The notes under the pieces are model-generated. The model searched no databases and was not told the origin of the DNA. It worked only from the letters and a program-made list of their open reading frames with translations. DNA of 64,000 nucleotides from Herminiimonas sp. (GTDB lineage Bacteria; Pseudomonadota; Gammaproteobacteria; Burkholderiales; Burkholderiaceae_D): the NCBI GenBank assembly GCA_028292265.1, contig JAQGMR010000015.1:48067-112066 (forward strand). The letters run 5' to 3'. Below are positions 38,299 through 47,787 of this stretch, one piece after another (within the stretch, counting starts at the first letter, position 1; each line of letters begins with the position of its first letter). The translations under genes were made by a program, and so were the position numbers.

Positions 38299-39186
38299 AT
38301 GTCAAACGCAATTCGTATCTTTCAAGGCAAATTCGGCAGGGTCGCATTGCTCGACATGGACCGGTCACTGGTCACCCATGCGCACTCGCAGTGCCACGTC
38401 CTGCTCAAGGCGAGCGGCGCCGACACCCTGTTCGCCGTGCGGGACCGACTTCATCCCCTGACTGACGACACTGCCGTGCTGGTGAACAGCTGGGAACCGC
38501 ATTGCTATGCCCATCAGAATCCCGATGCGCCACGGACCGTTATCCTGGCGCTTTACATCGAGCCGGTTTGGCTTTGCGAGATTGAAAGACGTTTAAGCTC
38601 CAGTGGCCAGCCGGGATTTTTCCCGCAGGCCTGCGTACGCATTACCCCCGCCATCCGGCGCCTTTCGAATGAATTTTCGATGCAGATGCTGTATGGCGAG
38701 CAGCCCGGCGAGGAAGCGCTGCAGGAAATGCTGTCGAACCTGATGATGTCTGTTATCGATGCCTTTTCCGAGTGGCGCAGCATAAGTATCGGCGTTGGAA
38801 ATTCGGCGCGGCCGGTGCATGATCATCGCATCCGTCGGGCGGTCTCGTACATGCGGTCCAATCTGGGCGATGAGCTCGACATAGGGCGGCTGGCGAAGGA
38901 AGCTTGCCTCTCTCGCGCGCATTTTTTCAAGCTGTTCCAGCAGTGCACGGAGCTAACGCCACACGTGTATGCGAATGTCTTGCGCATGGAGATGGCGATT
39001 CAAAATCTGGCGCAGACCAGCGACTCGCTTTCAAGCATTTCCGCCAATCTGGGCTTTAGCGCGCAGAGTCACTTCACCCGCTTTTTCCAGCAGCAGCTTG
39101 GCATTGTCCCGAGCCAGTATCGGCGCGTCGTAGACCTCTACCGAAGCAGCGACAAGGTTGCGGCTGCCATTGGCGCCTACCAGTGA
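38299..39186 (+). CDS. AraC-family transcriptional regulator
   Basis: A 295-residue regulator with an N-terminal cupin sensor (SLVTHAHSQCHVLLKASGAD) and a C-terminal double helix-turn-helix (LDIGRLAKEACLSRAHFFKLF; SLSSISANLGFSAQSHFTRFFQ). AGGAG lies 6 bases before the ATG at 38299, so the 20 upstream codons are dropped. It converges on the end of the catabolic/transport series on the minus strand and is the only regulator in that region, so it is the best candidate for its control. Confidence 0.9.
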   Translation: MSNAIRIFQGKFGRVALLDMDRSLVTHAHSQCHVLLKASGADTLFAVRDRLHPLTDDTAVLVNSWEPHCYAHQNPDAPRTVILALYIEPVWLCEIERRLSSSGQPGFFPQACVRITPAIRRLSNEFSMQMLYGEQPGEEALQEMLSNLMMSVIDAFSEWRSISIGVGNSARPVHDHRIRRAVSYMRSNLGDELDIGRLAKEACLSRAHFFKLFQQCTELTPHVYANVLRMEMAIQNLAQTSDSLSSISANLGFSAQSHFTRFFQQQLGIVPSQYRRVVDLYRSSDKVAAAIGAYQ

Positions 39187-39201
39187 CGTTGATCCCACAC
39201 G

Positions 39202-39909
39202 CTAGACTGAAATAGCCTGCAGCAATTCCTCGCGGTTCGAAGTTGAACCGGCATCGCCCTGCAAAATCACCTGTCCGCGCTCCAGCGCGTAGAAGCGGTT
39301 GCAGACATCCAGTGCACGATGCACATTCTGCTCGACCAGCAGGACCGGTATGCCGCTCTCGCGCAGGCCGGAAATGATTTCGAAAATCTCGTCGACGATC
39401 ATGGGCGCGAGTCCCTCTGTCGGCTCATCGATCAGCAGGAATTTCGGCGCGCCTGCCAGCACTCGCGCAATCGCCAGCATTTGCTGCTCGCCGCCGGAAA
39501 GCGTAGTGCCCTGTTGGGCGCGCCGCTCATGCAGGCGCGGAAAACGCGCATAAAGCTTGTCGAGAATTTCCCTCGATGCCTTTGCCGGGCGTCCGGGCGC
39601 TTGCAGAAAGCCAAGCTTGAGGTTTTCTTCCACTGACAGGCCGGGGAAGATGCGTCGGTCCTCCGGAACAAAGCCGATTCCATGACGGCAGATGCGGTCG
39701 GAAGCCATGCCGCCCAACTCGACGTCACCCAGGCGGATCGAGCCGGAAGTCGGTGGCACCCAGCCCGCGATGGTCTTCATGATGGTGGTCTTTCCCACAC
39801 CATTGCGCCCGAACAGCCCGACCACTTCACCGGCATTGGCGCGCAGCGTTACGCCCTGCAAGATGTGGCTCAGACCGTAATGCACATGCAGATTATCGAC
39901 TTCAAGCAT
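39202..39909 (-). CDS. livF: LivF-like ABC transporter ATP-binding protein
   Basis: A 235-residue ATPase of a branched-chain amino-acid-type (HAAT) importer. Walker A GLFGRNGVGKTTIMK, ABC signature LSGGEQQMLAIARVL, Walker B FLLIDEPTEGLAP. It overlaps the livG end by 8 bases. This is the last gene of the minus-strand series starting at 52189. Confidence 0.93.
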   Translation of the reverse strand: MLEVDNLHVHYGLSHILQGVTLRANAGEVVGLFGRNGVGKTTIMKTIAGWVPPTSGSIRLGDVELGGMASDRICRHGIGFVPEDRRIFPGLSVEENLKLGFLQAPGRPAKASREILDKLYARFPRLHERRAQQGTTLSGGEQQMLAIARVLAGAPKFLLIDEPTEGLAPMIVDEIFEIISGLRESGIPVLLVEQNVHRALDVCNRFYALERGQVILQGDAGSTSNREELLQAISV

Positions 39910-40762
39910 GGGCAACCCCCGATCCAAAATAGGCCGCCTGCACCGCGGGATTGGCCCGCACATCAAGCGGAGTTCCCTCCGCCAGTTTTTTGCCCTGGTT
40001 CATGACAACGACATGGTCCGAGAGGTTCATGACCAGGCCGACATCGTGCTCCACCAGCAGTATCGTGATCTCGGCCGAAAGCTGGCGGATCAAGTTGGCG
40101 GTGTCTTCCGTATCGGCGTGCGACATGCCTTGGGTCGGCTCGTCGAGCAGCAGCATTTTCGGCCGCGAAGCGAGCGCGACAGCAATCTCCAGCCGGCGCT
40201 GTTCGCCATGCGACAGCGTACCGGCCAGTTCATGCGCCTTGTCCTTCAGCGCAAAGCGTTCGATCAGTTCATCGGCGCGCTCGCGCGCTTTATGGCTGCG
40301 CCGCAGCGGCATCGCGAGCAGGGAGGCCGGTTCCAGCACCTGCGCCGCGAGCCGCAAGTTCTCGAAGACCGGCAGCTCGGGGAACAGATTCGTCATCTGG
40401 AATGAGCGCGAAAGACCCTTGCGCGTCAGGCGATGCGGCGCGAAGCCGGTGATGTCCTCGCCATCGAAGCGTACCTGGCCGTCAGAGGGTGCAATAGCGC
40501 CGCTGATGAGATTGAACAGGGTGCTCTTGCCGGCCCCGTTTGGCCCGATCACCGAAGTAATGTGACCGCGCAGCGCATTGAAGCTGACGTCGCTTACGGC
40601 ATGCAGATTGCCGAAACGTACGGACAGATTGCGCACTTCGAGCAGGACAGCGGATCGTGTCGATTGCTCCACGTTGCTTGTCGGGCCGGTGTTCCTGGCA
40701 GCGTTGGTGGCGTTCGTGTCCTCTGTCCTGCCCGCTGCGTTCGTCCCGTTCGCTGGATTCAT
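39902..40762 (-). CDS. livG: LivG-like ABC transporter ATP-binding protein
   Basis: A 286-residue ATPase. Walker A VIGPNGAGKSTLFNL, signature LSHGEQRRLEIAVAL, Walker B MLLLDEPTQGMSHAD. The first 40 residues (Asn/Thr/Ala-rich) are an extension beyond the usual LivG start (VLLEVRNLSVRFG). The ATG overlaps the livM stop as ATGA. Confidence 0.93.
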   Translation of the reverse strand: MNPANGTNAAGRTEDTNATNAARNTGPTSNVEQSTRSAVLLEVRNLSVRFGNLHAVSDVSFNALRGHITSVIGPNGAGKSTLFNLISGAIAPSDGQVRFDGEDITGFAPHRLTRKGLSRSFQMTNLFPELPVFENLRLAAQVLEPASLLAMPLRRSHKARERADELIERFALKDKAHELAGTLSHGEQRRLEIAVALASRPKMLLLDEPTQGMSHADTEDTANLIRQLSAEITILLVEHDVGLVMNLSDHVVVMNQGKKLAEGTPLDVRANPAVQAAYFGSGVAHA

Positions 40763-41862
40763 GAACGTTCCCCGGATGAGGCGGTGCGTGCAGCCAGCCA
40801 CGCCGCTAATCGGGGCTGCAGGTAACCGAGCAAGCCCTTCGGAAAGAACACAACCGACAGCATGAAAAGAACGCCGACCACGGCGAGATGGTGCTCGGTA
40901 AAGGTGCCGATCACGGACCGCAGTCCAGTGAGAATGACGCTACCGTACAGCGGCCCGATCAGGGTGCCTACACCGCCAATGATGACGGTAATGACTGCGT
41001 TGCCCGAAGCGGTAAAGTACAACAGTTCAGGCGACACGAAGCCGCGCAGCATCGGGTACAGCGCGCCGGAAAGCGCAGCAACGTCGGCCGCGATGATGAA
41101 GGCGACGAGCTTTACTCGGCGCGGATTGAAACCAAGGAACTGGACCCGGCCTTCGTTCGACTTGACGGCAGCCATCAGCCGGCCAAAGGGCGTGTCGAGC
41201 AGCCAGGCGAGGCCCCAGTACATACCCATGATAACCGCCAGAACCAACAGGAAGAAGGCGGGTGCGTTGGCTGTGTCCACCGAGAACAGCAGGAACGGCG
41301 CGCGAATAATCGGTATGCCTATGATGCCGTCTGACCCGCCAATCTCGCGCGTGTTGAACACGACCTTGGCCACGACCTCGGCCATGCCGAAAGTGATCAG
41401 GGCAAAGTACACGCCGCGTGCGCCGGTCGCAATTGCACCGGCGATGGCGCCGACCGCGGTGGCTATGGCGAGCGTAATCAGCAGCGCCAGCCAGAACGAC
41501 GGCGCGACTTCTTTCAGCACCACTGCGGAGGTGTAGGCGCCGAGCCCAAAGAAAAGCGCCTGGCCCAGCGTCAGCATGCCGGTATGGCCGAGCAGCAGAT
41601 CCACGCTCAAGGCGAAGCCGCCCAGAATCAGCGCTTCCGTCGCAAGCCGAAAAAAGAAGACGTCGCCCCGGACGCCGGCCACGGCAGCGAAGATCAGCGC
41701 TAGAAGCACAAACAGCATTGCCATCAGGCGCGACGCGGAAAGCCGGGACGATTCTGCCCGCTCCAGCATTTGGCGGCCACTGTGGGAGGCGGATGTGACC
41801 GTCGCGGACGGGGTTGTTGGAAACGGTGTTAAAAGCTGTGTTGGACGTTTTGGATCAGCCAT
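40759..41862 (-). CDS. livM: LivM-like ABC transporter permease
   Basis: A 367-residue inner-membrane permease. After a 45-residue hydrophilic extension come about ten membrane helices, with LGHTGMLTLGQALFFGLGAYT and ADVAALSGALYPMLRGFVSPEL as family features. It overlaps livH at the 5' end and livG at the 3' end. Confidence 0.93.
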   Translation of the reverse strand: MADPKRPTQLLTPFPTTPSATVTSASHSGRQMLERAESSRLSASRLMAMLFVLLALIFAAVAGVRGDVFFFRLATEALILGGFALSVDLLLGHTGMLTLGQALFFGLGAYTSAVVLKEVAPSFWLALLITLAIATAVGAIAGAIATGARGVYFALITFGMAEVVAKVVFNTREIGGSDGIIGIPIIRAPFLLFSVDTANAPAFFLLVLAVIMGMYWGLAWLLDTPFGRLMAAVKSNEGRVQFLGFNPRRVKLVAFIIAADVAALSGALYPMLRGFVSPELLYFTASGNAVITVIIGGVGTLIGPLYGSVILTGLRSVIGTFTEHHLAVVGVLFMLSVVFFPKGLLGYLQPRLAAWLAARTASSGERS

Positions 41863-42748
41863 GTCCGAGCCTTCCGAACATGCCCTGCGGCCGCAGCATC
41901 AGTACCACCACCATGATGCCGAACACGAGCGGGTCGGTCCATGCGGGTGAAATATAAAGGCTCGCAACCGTCTGGATCTGGGTCAGCGCGAGGCCGGCGA
42001 CTACGGCGCCGCTGATACTGCCAAGACCGCCGACAATCACGACGCTGAACGCCATCAGGATGAAGTCCTTTCCCATTGTCGGGAACACGGAGTACAGCGG
42101 CGCCAGCAAAACGCCGGACAGGCCGGCCAGGGCCACGCCGAAGGCAAAGGTGCCCGCATACACGCGGGACACCGGAACGCCCAGCGACGATGACATGTTC
42201 TTGTCGAAAGCGGCCGCGCGCACCATCGCGCCCAGGCTGGTCTTGTAGACGATGACCCATACCGCAGCAATCACCAGCGCGCCAAACACGATCAGGAACA
42301 GCCGGTAATTTGGCAGCAACATGCCCATCACTTCAGAGACCCCCGTGATGGGCGAGTCCGGCTTGGAAGACTGCGGGCCATAGATCATCTTGAAGATATC
42401 CTCAAGAACGATGGCCATGCCGAAGGTAAGCAGGAGGGTCAGGATGTGGCGGTCCTTGTGATGGAACACACGCTGAATCAGCGTGCGCTCGATCACATAG
42501 CCGAGCGCTGCCATCACTATCGGAACCAGGATGAGCAGCAACCAGAAACTGACGCCGGCCGCTGCCAGCGTCAGTCCGACATAGGCACCCATTGCATAGA
42601 ACTCGCCGTGCGCCATGTTAATGACGTCAAGCAGCCCGAAGATGATGGTGAGGCCGAGCGCCATGAGGATCACGGCCACACCAATCGACAGTCCGTTTAG
42701 CATCTGCGGCGCCAGCACGAATTGCAGCCAGTCCAGCATAGTTTGCAT
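41855..42748 (-). CDS. livH: LivH-like ABC transporter permease
   Basis: A 297-residue permease with about eight helices; signatures LGLTIIFGLLDVINMAHGEF and GGLGSISGAVVAGLALTQIQ. A second ATG lies three codons in. It follows the substrate-binding protein gene by 21 bases and overlaps livM. Confidence 0.93.
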   Translation of the reverse strand: MQTMLDWLQFVLAPQMLNGLSIGVAVILMALGLTIIFGLLDVINMAHGEFYAMGAYVGLTLAAAGVSFWLLLILVPIVMAALGYVIERTLIQRVFHHKDRHILTLLLTFGMAIVLEDIFKMIYGPQSSKPDSPITGVSEVMGMLLPNYRLFLIVFGALVIAAVWVIVYKTSLGAMVRAAAFDKNMSSSLGVPVSRVYAGTFAFGVALAGLSGVLLAPLYSVFPTMGKDFILMAFSVVIVGGLGSISGAVVAGLALTQIQTVASLYISPAWTDPLVFGIMVVVLMLRPQGMFGRLGHG

Positions 42749-42769
42749 GCTATGTCCCGGTGGCCGCGG

Positions 42770-43978
42770 TCAGAAGCGGGTGCAGGTGTCGGGGCCGATG
42801 GCTGCTTCCCCCGCGACTTTGCTGATGACCTTGAACTTGCCATCCGTCAGACGCAACGCATACATGTCCTGGATGGCTTGATGGTCGCCCGCGCGCATCT
42901 GCTTCTTGCCCTGTGGCGTGGTCCATTCGAGGCCCCGCATCGCGGTGCGCACCTTGGCTGTCTCAGTCGACTTCGCCTTCTCCACCGCGGCCTTGTAGAA
43001 ATACATCACCCCGTAGGAGTCCGCGCCAAACAGGTCGGGCAGCACCTTGTTTACAGCCTGAAAGTCCGCGACGAATTTCTTGTTCTCGGGCGTGTCGATA
43101 TCAATTGCATAGCCCACGCCGGTGACGAAGCCCTCCAGCGCCTTGCCGATGGCGGACATGTTCTGCGATGTGACCGCGCCAGAAGCGCCGATGACGGTGA
43201 GGTTTTTCAGCAAGCCGAATTCATTCATCTGCGTAAAGAGGCGCACCGTGTCGTTGCCGGCCGTGGAGCTGTAGAGCACCGTGGGGCGCGCCGCGCGCAG
43301 TTGCCCGAAGAAGGGCGAGTAATCCTTGTTGTCGAGCGGCGGGAACACTTCGCCGGCATCGACCGCGCCCTTCTTGAGCGCCGCTGTCTTGAAAGCGCTC
43401 ACGGTGCTGCGGCCCATTTCATAGTCCGGTCCGAGGAAGAACACGCGGGCATTCGGCTTCTCGCGGGCCATCCATTCGGCCAGTGCGGTCGACTGCTGTC
43501 CCGCCTTGGCATTCACGCGGAACACGTTCGGCGAGCACTTCTCGCCGGTGATGGCATCGGAAAAGGAAACGGTGGTTGCGATCAGGCGGTCGTTGCGCTC
43601 GGCAACCTGGCCTACCGCCAGTGTCGATCCGGAGTTGACGGTGCCGGTCAGGAAATCGACTTTGGATGACTGGAACAGCTTCTCTGCCTTCTGCGTCGCA
43701 ACGGCGGGATTAGCCTCTTCATCTTCAAACAGCAATTCCACCTTGCGGCCCATGATGCCGCCGGCATCGTTGATCTCTTTTGTGGCAAGTTCAATGCCCC
43801 ACTTTACCTGCTGGCCAATCGGCGCGTAGGTACCGGACAGCGGCGTCACGACGCCGACCCTGATCGGGCCAGCGGCCTGGGCCAGTGCAGTGCCGGCAGC
43901 GCCAGCAAGGCCGACTGCCAGCGCAGCGCCTACCAGTACGTTCAAACGTTTCAAGCGAAGGTTCTGATTGCGTTCCAT
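42770..43978 (-). CDS. LivK-like periplasmic substrate-binding protein
   Basis: A 402-residue type I binding protein (peripla_BP_6). The signal peptide ends near TALAQA (about residue 35), then IRVGVVTPLSGTYAPIGQQV and ATKEINDAGGIMGRKVELLF. Relatives in catabolic islands often bind aromatic or other organic acids rather than amino acids; the ligand here cannot be read from sequence. It is immediately upstream of livHMGF. Confidence 0.92.
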   Translation of the reverse strand: MERNQNLRLKRLNVLVGAALAVGLAGAAGTALAQAAGPIRVGVVTPLSGTYAPIGQQVKWGIELATKEINDAGGIMGRKVELLFEDEEANPAVATQKAEKLFQSSKVDFLTGTVNSGSTLAVGQVAERNDRLIATTVSFSDAITGEKCSPNVFRVNAKAGQQSTALAEWMAREKPNARVFFLGPDYEMGRSTVSAFKTAALKKGAVDAGEVFPPLDNKDYSPFFGQLRAARPTVLYSSTAGNDTVRLFTQMNEFGLLKNLTVIGASGAVTSQNMSAIGKALEGFVTGVGYAIDIDTPENKKFVADFQAVNKVLPDLFGADSYGVMYFYKAAVEKAKSTETAKVRTAMRGLEWTTPQGKKQMRAGDHQAIQDMYALRLTDGKFKVISKVAGEAAIGPDTCTRF

Positions 43979-44164
43979 GTCCGTCTCCTTGTTGGCGAAG
44001 CTTTTTAATAGGGTGCTACGTTTTATGCGTTTGCGGTATCAACTGCAACGGGTCTTGCTGTGGCATGCTGCCCGGCACGGCAACGAAACCGGCATTGAAA
44101 ATTGTGTAAAAGCCGGCGTCAATTCCAGCAGCCAGGCTAGTCGGTTCGTGCCGAACCGAAGCCA

Positions 44165-45217
44165 TCATTTCGCCGCCGGGGCCGGGCCAAGTTCCTTCAA
44201 AGCCGCGTCCACGAAGGAATGGTCCACCACCTGCTCCACCGTCACATTGCCCTCCAGGTAACCCTGGTCCTTGTAGAACTGGAAATCCTTGCGGATGCTC
44301 GCTTCGTTTACGCGTCCGTCCGGGTTCATGCCATTAGGCACAATGATTTTATAAAGCGGCGCATCTTTTACGCTGCTGTCCCGGCTCAAAATGGAGATTA
44401 CCTCGGCGGCGTTCGGTCCGGCGAAATGCCCGCCCTTGAGCGCGCCGTTATAGAAGCGGGCTCCTTTCAGATACGCCACCATGAATTTCTTCGCGATATC
44501 GGGCGACTTCTTGATGAAATCGCCACCGTACAGCAGCACCGCGACTTGCTGGTTCGGGTAGATCTTGTCGGTCGGGAATGGCACCGCGATGCCACGTGAA
44601 ATGGCCTGGCTTGCCGACGGTTCTGTCGTGACAGCCGCGTCCACCGCGCCGTTCATGAGGGCCGTGACATGCTGCGGATAGCCGAGATACTCATGCTGCA
44701 CGTCCTTGTACTCGACGCCATTGCTCTTCAAGGCTTCATTAAGCTTGGAGCCAGGCGACCCGCCCTTCGCCGCCTCAGCCACTTTCATGCCCTTCAGGTC
44801 GCCGAAGGTCTTGACCTTGCCGCTATCCACCAGCGCCTTGCGCACCAGGATTGGCATGTAGTCGTAGCCAGGCGGCGTCGATCCCTTGTCCGCCACAACC
44901 TTGATCACGATACCCCGAGCAGCCGCATTGAACAGTCCGGCGGAAATGGCGCCGGCCGCGGCGTCCAGTTGACCGGTACCCAGCGGCGCAATCATCTTCG
45001 GACCGGCGTCGAACGGCACGAGCGTGACGCGTATTCCCTGTTCCTTGAAGTACCCTTTTTCATTGGCGATGAAGAATGGCGCGTCGCTAATAACGTTATT
45101 GGTGCCAACCTTCACTTCCACCAAATCAGCAGCGAGGGCGGCCAATGGCGCGGCAAGGCAGAGCAGCGCCGCGCCGAGCGCGGTAGTGATGGTCATGCCA
45201 TTCAAGCGGTTTTTCAT
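44165..45217 (-). CDS. NitT/TauT-type periplasmic substrate-binding protein
   Basis: A 350-residue type II binding protein of the SsuA/NMT1 family. The signal peptide ends at AALAADLVEV, then VGTNNVISDAPFFIANEKGY, the usual first strand and helix of the fold. No matching permease or ATPase (SsuBC/TauBC type) lies nearby, so it is an orphan beside a different ABC importer. The start MKNRLNG at 45217 has GGAG 8 bases before it; the longer frame upstream is not family-like. Confidence 0.88.
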   Translation of the reverse strand: MKNRLNGMTITTALGAALLCLAAPLAALAADLVEVKVGTNNVISDAPFFIANEKGYFKEQGIRVTLVPFDAGPKMIAPLGTGQLDAAAGAISAGLFNAAARGIVIKVVADKGSTPPGYDYMPILVRKALVDSGKVKTFGDLKGMKVAEAAKGGSPGSKLNEALKSNGVEYKDVQHEYLGYPQHVTALMNGAVDAAVTTEPSASQAISRGIAVPFPTDKIYPNQQVAVLLYGGDFIKKSPDIAKKFMVAYLKGARFYNGALKGGHFAGPNAAEVISILSRDSSVKDAPLYKIIVPNGMNPDGRVNEASIRKDFQFYKDQGYLEGNVTVEQVVDHSFVDAALKELGPAPAAK

Positions 45218-45350
45218 TGAAGTCTCCATAATTATTTTTTTACGACCATCTTGCATGTGGTCGGTCCTGCAAAGATCATCCTGCCAGCCACTTGTAGCGC
45301 GCGCGCCAATCTCCGTTGGCCCGCGCGGCAGCCCGCGCGTCCTGCCGGGG

Positions 45351-46157
45351 TCAGCTTCCCTTGAACGACGCCTTGCGCTTCTGATGGAATGCTTCCACGC
45401 CTTCACGGAAATCGTCCGAAGTCCGCAAGCGGCTGTAGCAATGGCCTTCGAGTTCAATCGCTACGGAAAGGGGCGAGTCTTCGGTATCGTTCAGCAGTTT
45501 CTTGGCCGTGCGCTGCGCGATCGGCGAGAAGGCGCGCAACTCGTCGACCAGTTTGTCGGTAGCGCTTTCGAGTTCGGCATCAGGCACGCACTCGGTCGCG
45601 ATTCCCCAGTCCGCGGCTTGCGGGCCGGTTATGCGCCGCGAGCGCATCACCACGTCCTTGGTGCGGGTGATGCCGACCATTTTCTGCAACCGAGCAGAAC
45701 CGCCTGAGCCGGGGATCTGTCCCAGCTTCTGTTCCGGCAGCGCGTACTGGGTGGTGTCCGTTGCGATACGGAAGTCGCAGGCAAGTGAAATCTCAAAGCC
45801 GACACCGAAGCAGTATCCCCGATTCGCCGCAATGACCGGCTTGCTGCAGCGTGCCGGGGCTGCAATATTCCAGGCCAGCTTCGACACATGTTCCGGCGTT
45901 GCCTCAAGAAAGCCCTTGATGTCGCCGCCGCTGGAGAAGTGCTGGCCGACTGCGCGCAGCACTATGACGCGTACTGCGGGATTCTCATCGAGCGATTCGA
46001 ACACCAGTCGCAACTGGTCGCGTTGTGGCATCTCGATAATATTGAAAGGAGGGCGCTCGAGAATAATGTCGGCGCGTTCGCGGGCCGCATCGATCACTAC
46101 GGAAAATCCATTCAGGTTGTCCAGCAGACTATGTGCCGGGTGTTTCAGCTGACTCAT
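45351..46157 (-). CDS. Enoyl-CoA hydratase/isomerase family protein
   Basis: A 268-residue crotonase-fold enzyme. The oxyanion-hole segments are FSSGGDIKGFLE and AANRGYCFGVGFEISLACDF. The two glutamates in the hydratase positions are in GVGFE and ALPEQKLGQIPGSGGSARLQ, so hydration or hydrolysis of an acyl-CoA is plausible. Chosen ATG at 46157 (MSQLKHPAHS) with AGGAG in front. It lies between the acyl-CoA ligase and binding-protein genes in the catabolic series. Confidence 0.9.
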   Translation of the reverse strand: MSQLKHPAHSLLDNLNGFSVVIDAARERADIILERPPFNIIEMPQRDQLRLVFESLDENPAVRVIVLRAVGQHFSSGGDIKGFLEATPEHVSKLAWNIAAPARCSKPVIAANRGYCFGVGFEISLACDFRIATDTTQYALPEQKLGQIPGSGGSARLQKMVGITRTKDVVMRSRRITGPQAADWGIATECVPDAELESATDKLVDELRAFSPIAQRTAKKLLNDTEDSPLSVAIELEGHCYSRLRTSDDFREGVEAFHQKRKASFKGS

Positions 46158-46263
46158 CACCACTCCTTTTGCAAAACGTTTGATTGATTTCGGCGGGGCT
46201 GCAGATCGCGCGGCCCAGACGCTGTTTTTGAATTTCTTTCGTTGCGTTCAGAAACTCCGCATC

Positions 46264-47787
46264 TCAGGTTTCCGACTCATATTCATTCGCCACGAGCTTG
46301 CGGCGAAGCAGCTTGCCGACCGGCGAGCGCGGTACTTCACGTACAAACACATAGCCGCGCGGGCGCTTGAAGTTCGCAAGCCCGGAACGGACGCAGTGCG
46401 CATCCAGGTCTTCGCCGGTCACCTCGCCCCGCCGCTTGATGAAGGCAGTGACGCGTTGACCCCATCGTTCGTCCGGCAACCCGACCACCGCTACCTCGTC
46501 TACAGCGGGATGCAGCGACAGCAGGCTCTCGATCTCGACCGGCGAAATGTTCTCGCCGCCGCTGATCATCATGTCATCGACGCGACCGGTGACAAACAGA
46601 TCGCCCTCGGCATCCACATAACCGGTATCACCGGTGAAATACCAGCCCTCATGCAAAGACTTTGCATCCGCGTCCGGACGGTTCCAGTAACCTTCAAACG
46701 ACTCGTCACTCGCCATGTCGGCAATGATCTGGCCTTCTTCTCCAACGGCGGCAAATTTTTCCGGCGAGGCGGTGTCCAGCTTGACGACCCGAATGCGCTG
46801 ATTGATGCCTGCCTTGCCTGCGCTGCCGGGCTTTCGGACTGCTTCCTGGTCGATGGTAAAGGTATAAACCTCGGAGGAGCCGTAGTGGTTGACAAAGAGC
46901 TCCGGCTTGAAGCGGGCATCGAGCTTCTGCAGCAGCGCTTCATTCATCGGTGCGCCGGCGAAGCCGAGCTTGCGCACCGTGGACAAGTCGGCCTGTGCCG
47001 CGTCAGGGTGCGCAATCACGTCGTGGTACAGGGTTGGGACAAGATACAGATTGGTGATGCCTTCCTTGGCAATTGCCTGCAGAACCGCCGCAGAGTCGAA
47101 CTTCGGCACGCAGACGAAGCGGCCGTCGATCAATGCCATGGCAAGCAACGAGCGCACGCCCATGGTGTGATAAAGCGGCATGACACCCAGCGTGCGTTCG
47201 CCGTACCGGTAAAGGTTTTGGGCAACATGCGCCAGCGCGGCAGTGCGCTCATGCCGGTGCCGGCGTGGCACGCCTTTTGGCCGACCGGTGGTGCCGGATG
47301 TGTACAGCATCAGTGACCAGTCGTCTGCTCCGGCGTTGAGCAACGTCGAGGAAGGCGCGCTGCTTAGCAGGTCTTCAAAACGAAGGGTCCCACCGGGAAC
47401 GTCGCCTACCGTAATTCTTGGCAGTTTCTGCGCAACTGGCGACGCTGCAACTGCTTCGGCCGACATATCCTGGAACAAGACCATGCGAGCGTCGGCATCC
47501 GACGCACAGTAATCAATCTCGTCAGGCTTTACGCGCCAGTTCAGTGGCGTAACGATCACGCCCGCGAATTGGCAGGCCCAATGCACCGTGGCCGCTTCCC
47601 AACGATTCTGGAGAATGACAATCAAGTGATCGCCGCGCTTTAGGCCAAGGGCAGACAAGCCACCGGCGACAGCGCGAATGCGTTCAAACCATTCGCCATA
47701 AGTAAGGCGCAGTGTGCCGTCCACGATGGCGGTGGCCGACGGATTTCTTTCCACCGAAGCGAGAAAGCTTCTGCCAAGATCAAGCAT
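46264..47787 (-). CDS. Acyl-CoA ligase (AMP-forming)
   Basis: A 507-residue adenylate-forming enzyme that activates a carboxylic acid with ATP and CoA. Motifs: LMLYTSGTTGRPKGVPRRH (AMP binding), VNHYGSSEVYTFT, YFTGDTGYVDAEGDLFVTGR and the catalytic lysine in RSPVGKLLRRKL. The ATG at 47787 overlaps the end of the 2Fe-2S subunit gene by 8 bases. Together with the hydroxylase and hydratase it suggests CoA-dependent breakdown of an aromatic or alicyclic acid. The substrate is not predictable. Confidence 0.92.
   Translation of the reverse strand: MLDLGRSFLASVERNPSATAIVDGTLRLTYGEWFERIRAVAGGLSALGLKRGDHLIVILQNRWEAATVHWACQFAGVIVTPLNWRVKPDEIDYCASDADARMVLFQDMSAEAVAASPVAQKLPRITVGDVPGGTLRFEDLLSSAPSSTLLNAGADDWSLMLYTSGTTGRPKGVPRRHRHERTAALAHVAQNLYRYGERTLGVMPLYHTMGVRSLLAMALIDGRFVCVPKFDSAAVLQAIAKEGITNLYLVPTLYHDVIAHPDAAQADLSTVRKLGFAGAPMNEALLQKLDARFKPELFVNHYGSSEVYTFTIDQEAVRKPGSAGKAGINQRIRVVKLDTASPEKFAAVGEEGQIIADMASDESFEGYWNRPDADAKSLHEGWYFTGDTGYVDAEGDLFVTGRVDDMMISGGENISPVEIESLLSLHPAVDEVAVVGLPDERWGQRVTAFIKRRGEVTGEDLDAHCVRSGLANFKRPRGYVFVREVPRSPVGKLLRRKLVANEYESET

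Noticed and set aside
46180..47316. 378-codon open frame on the plus strand
   Set aside because: Antisense to the acyl-CoA ligase gene and its product has no recognisable motif.
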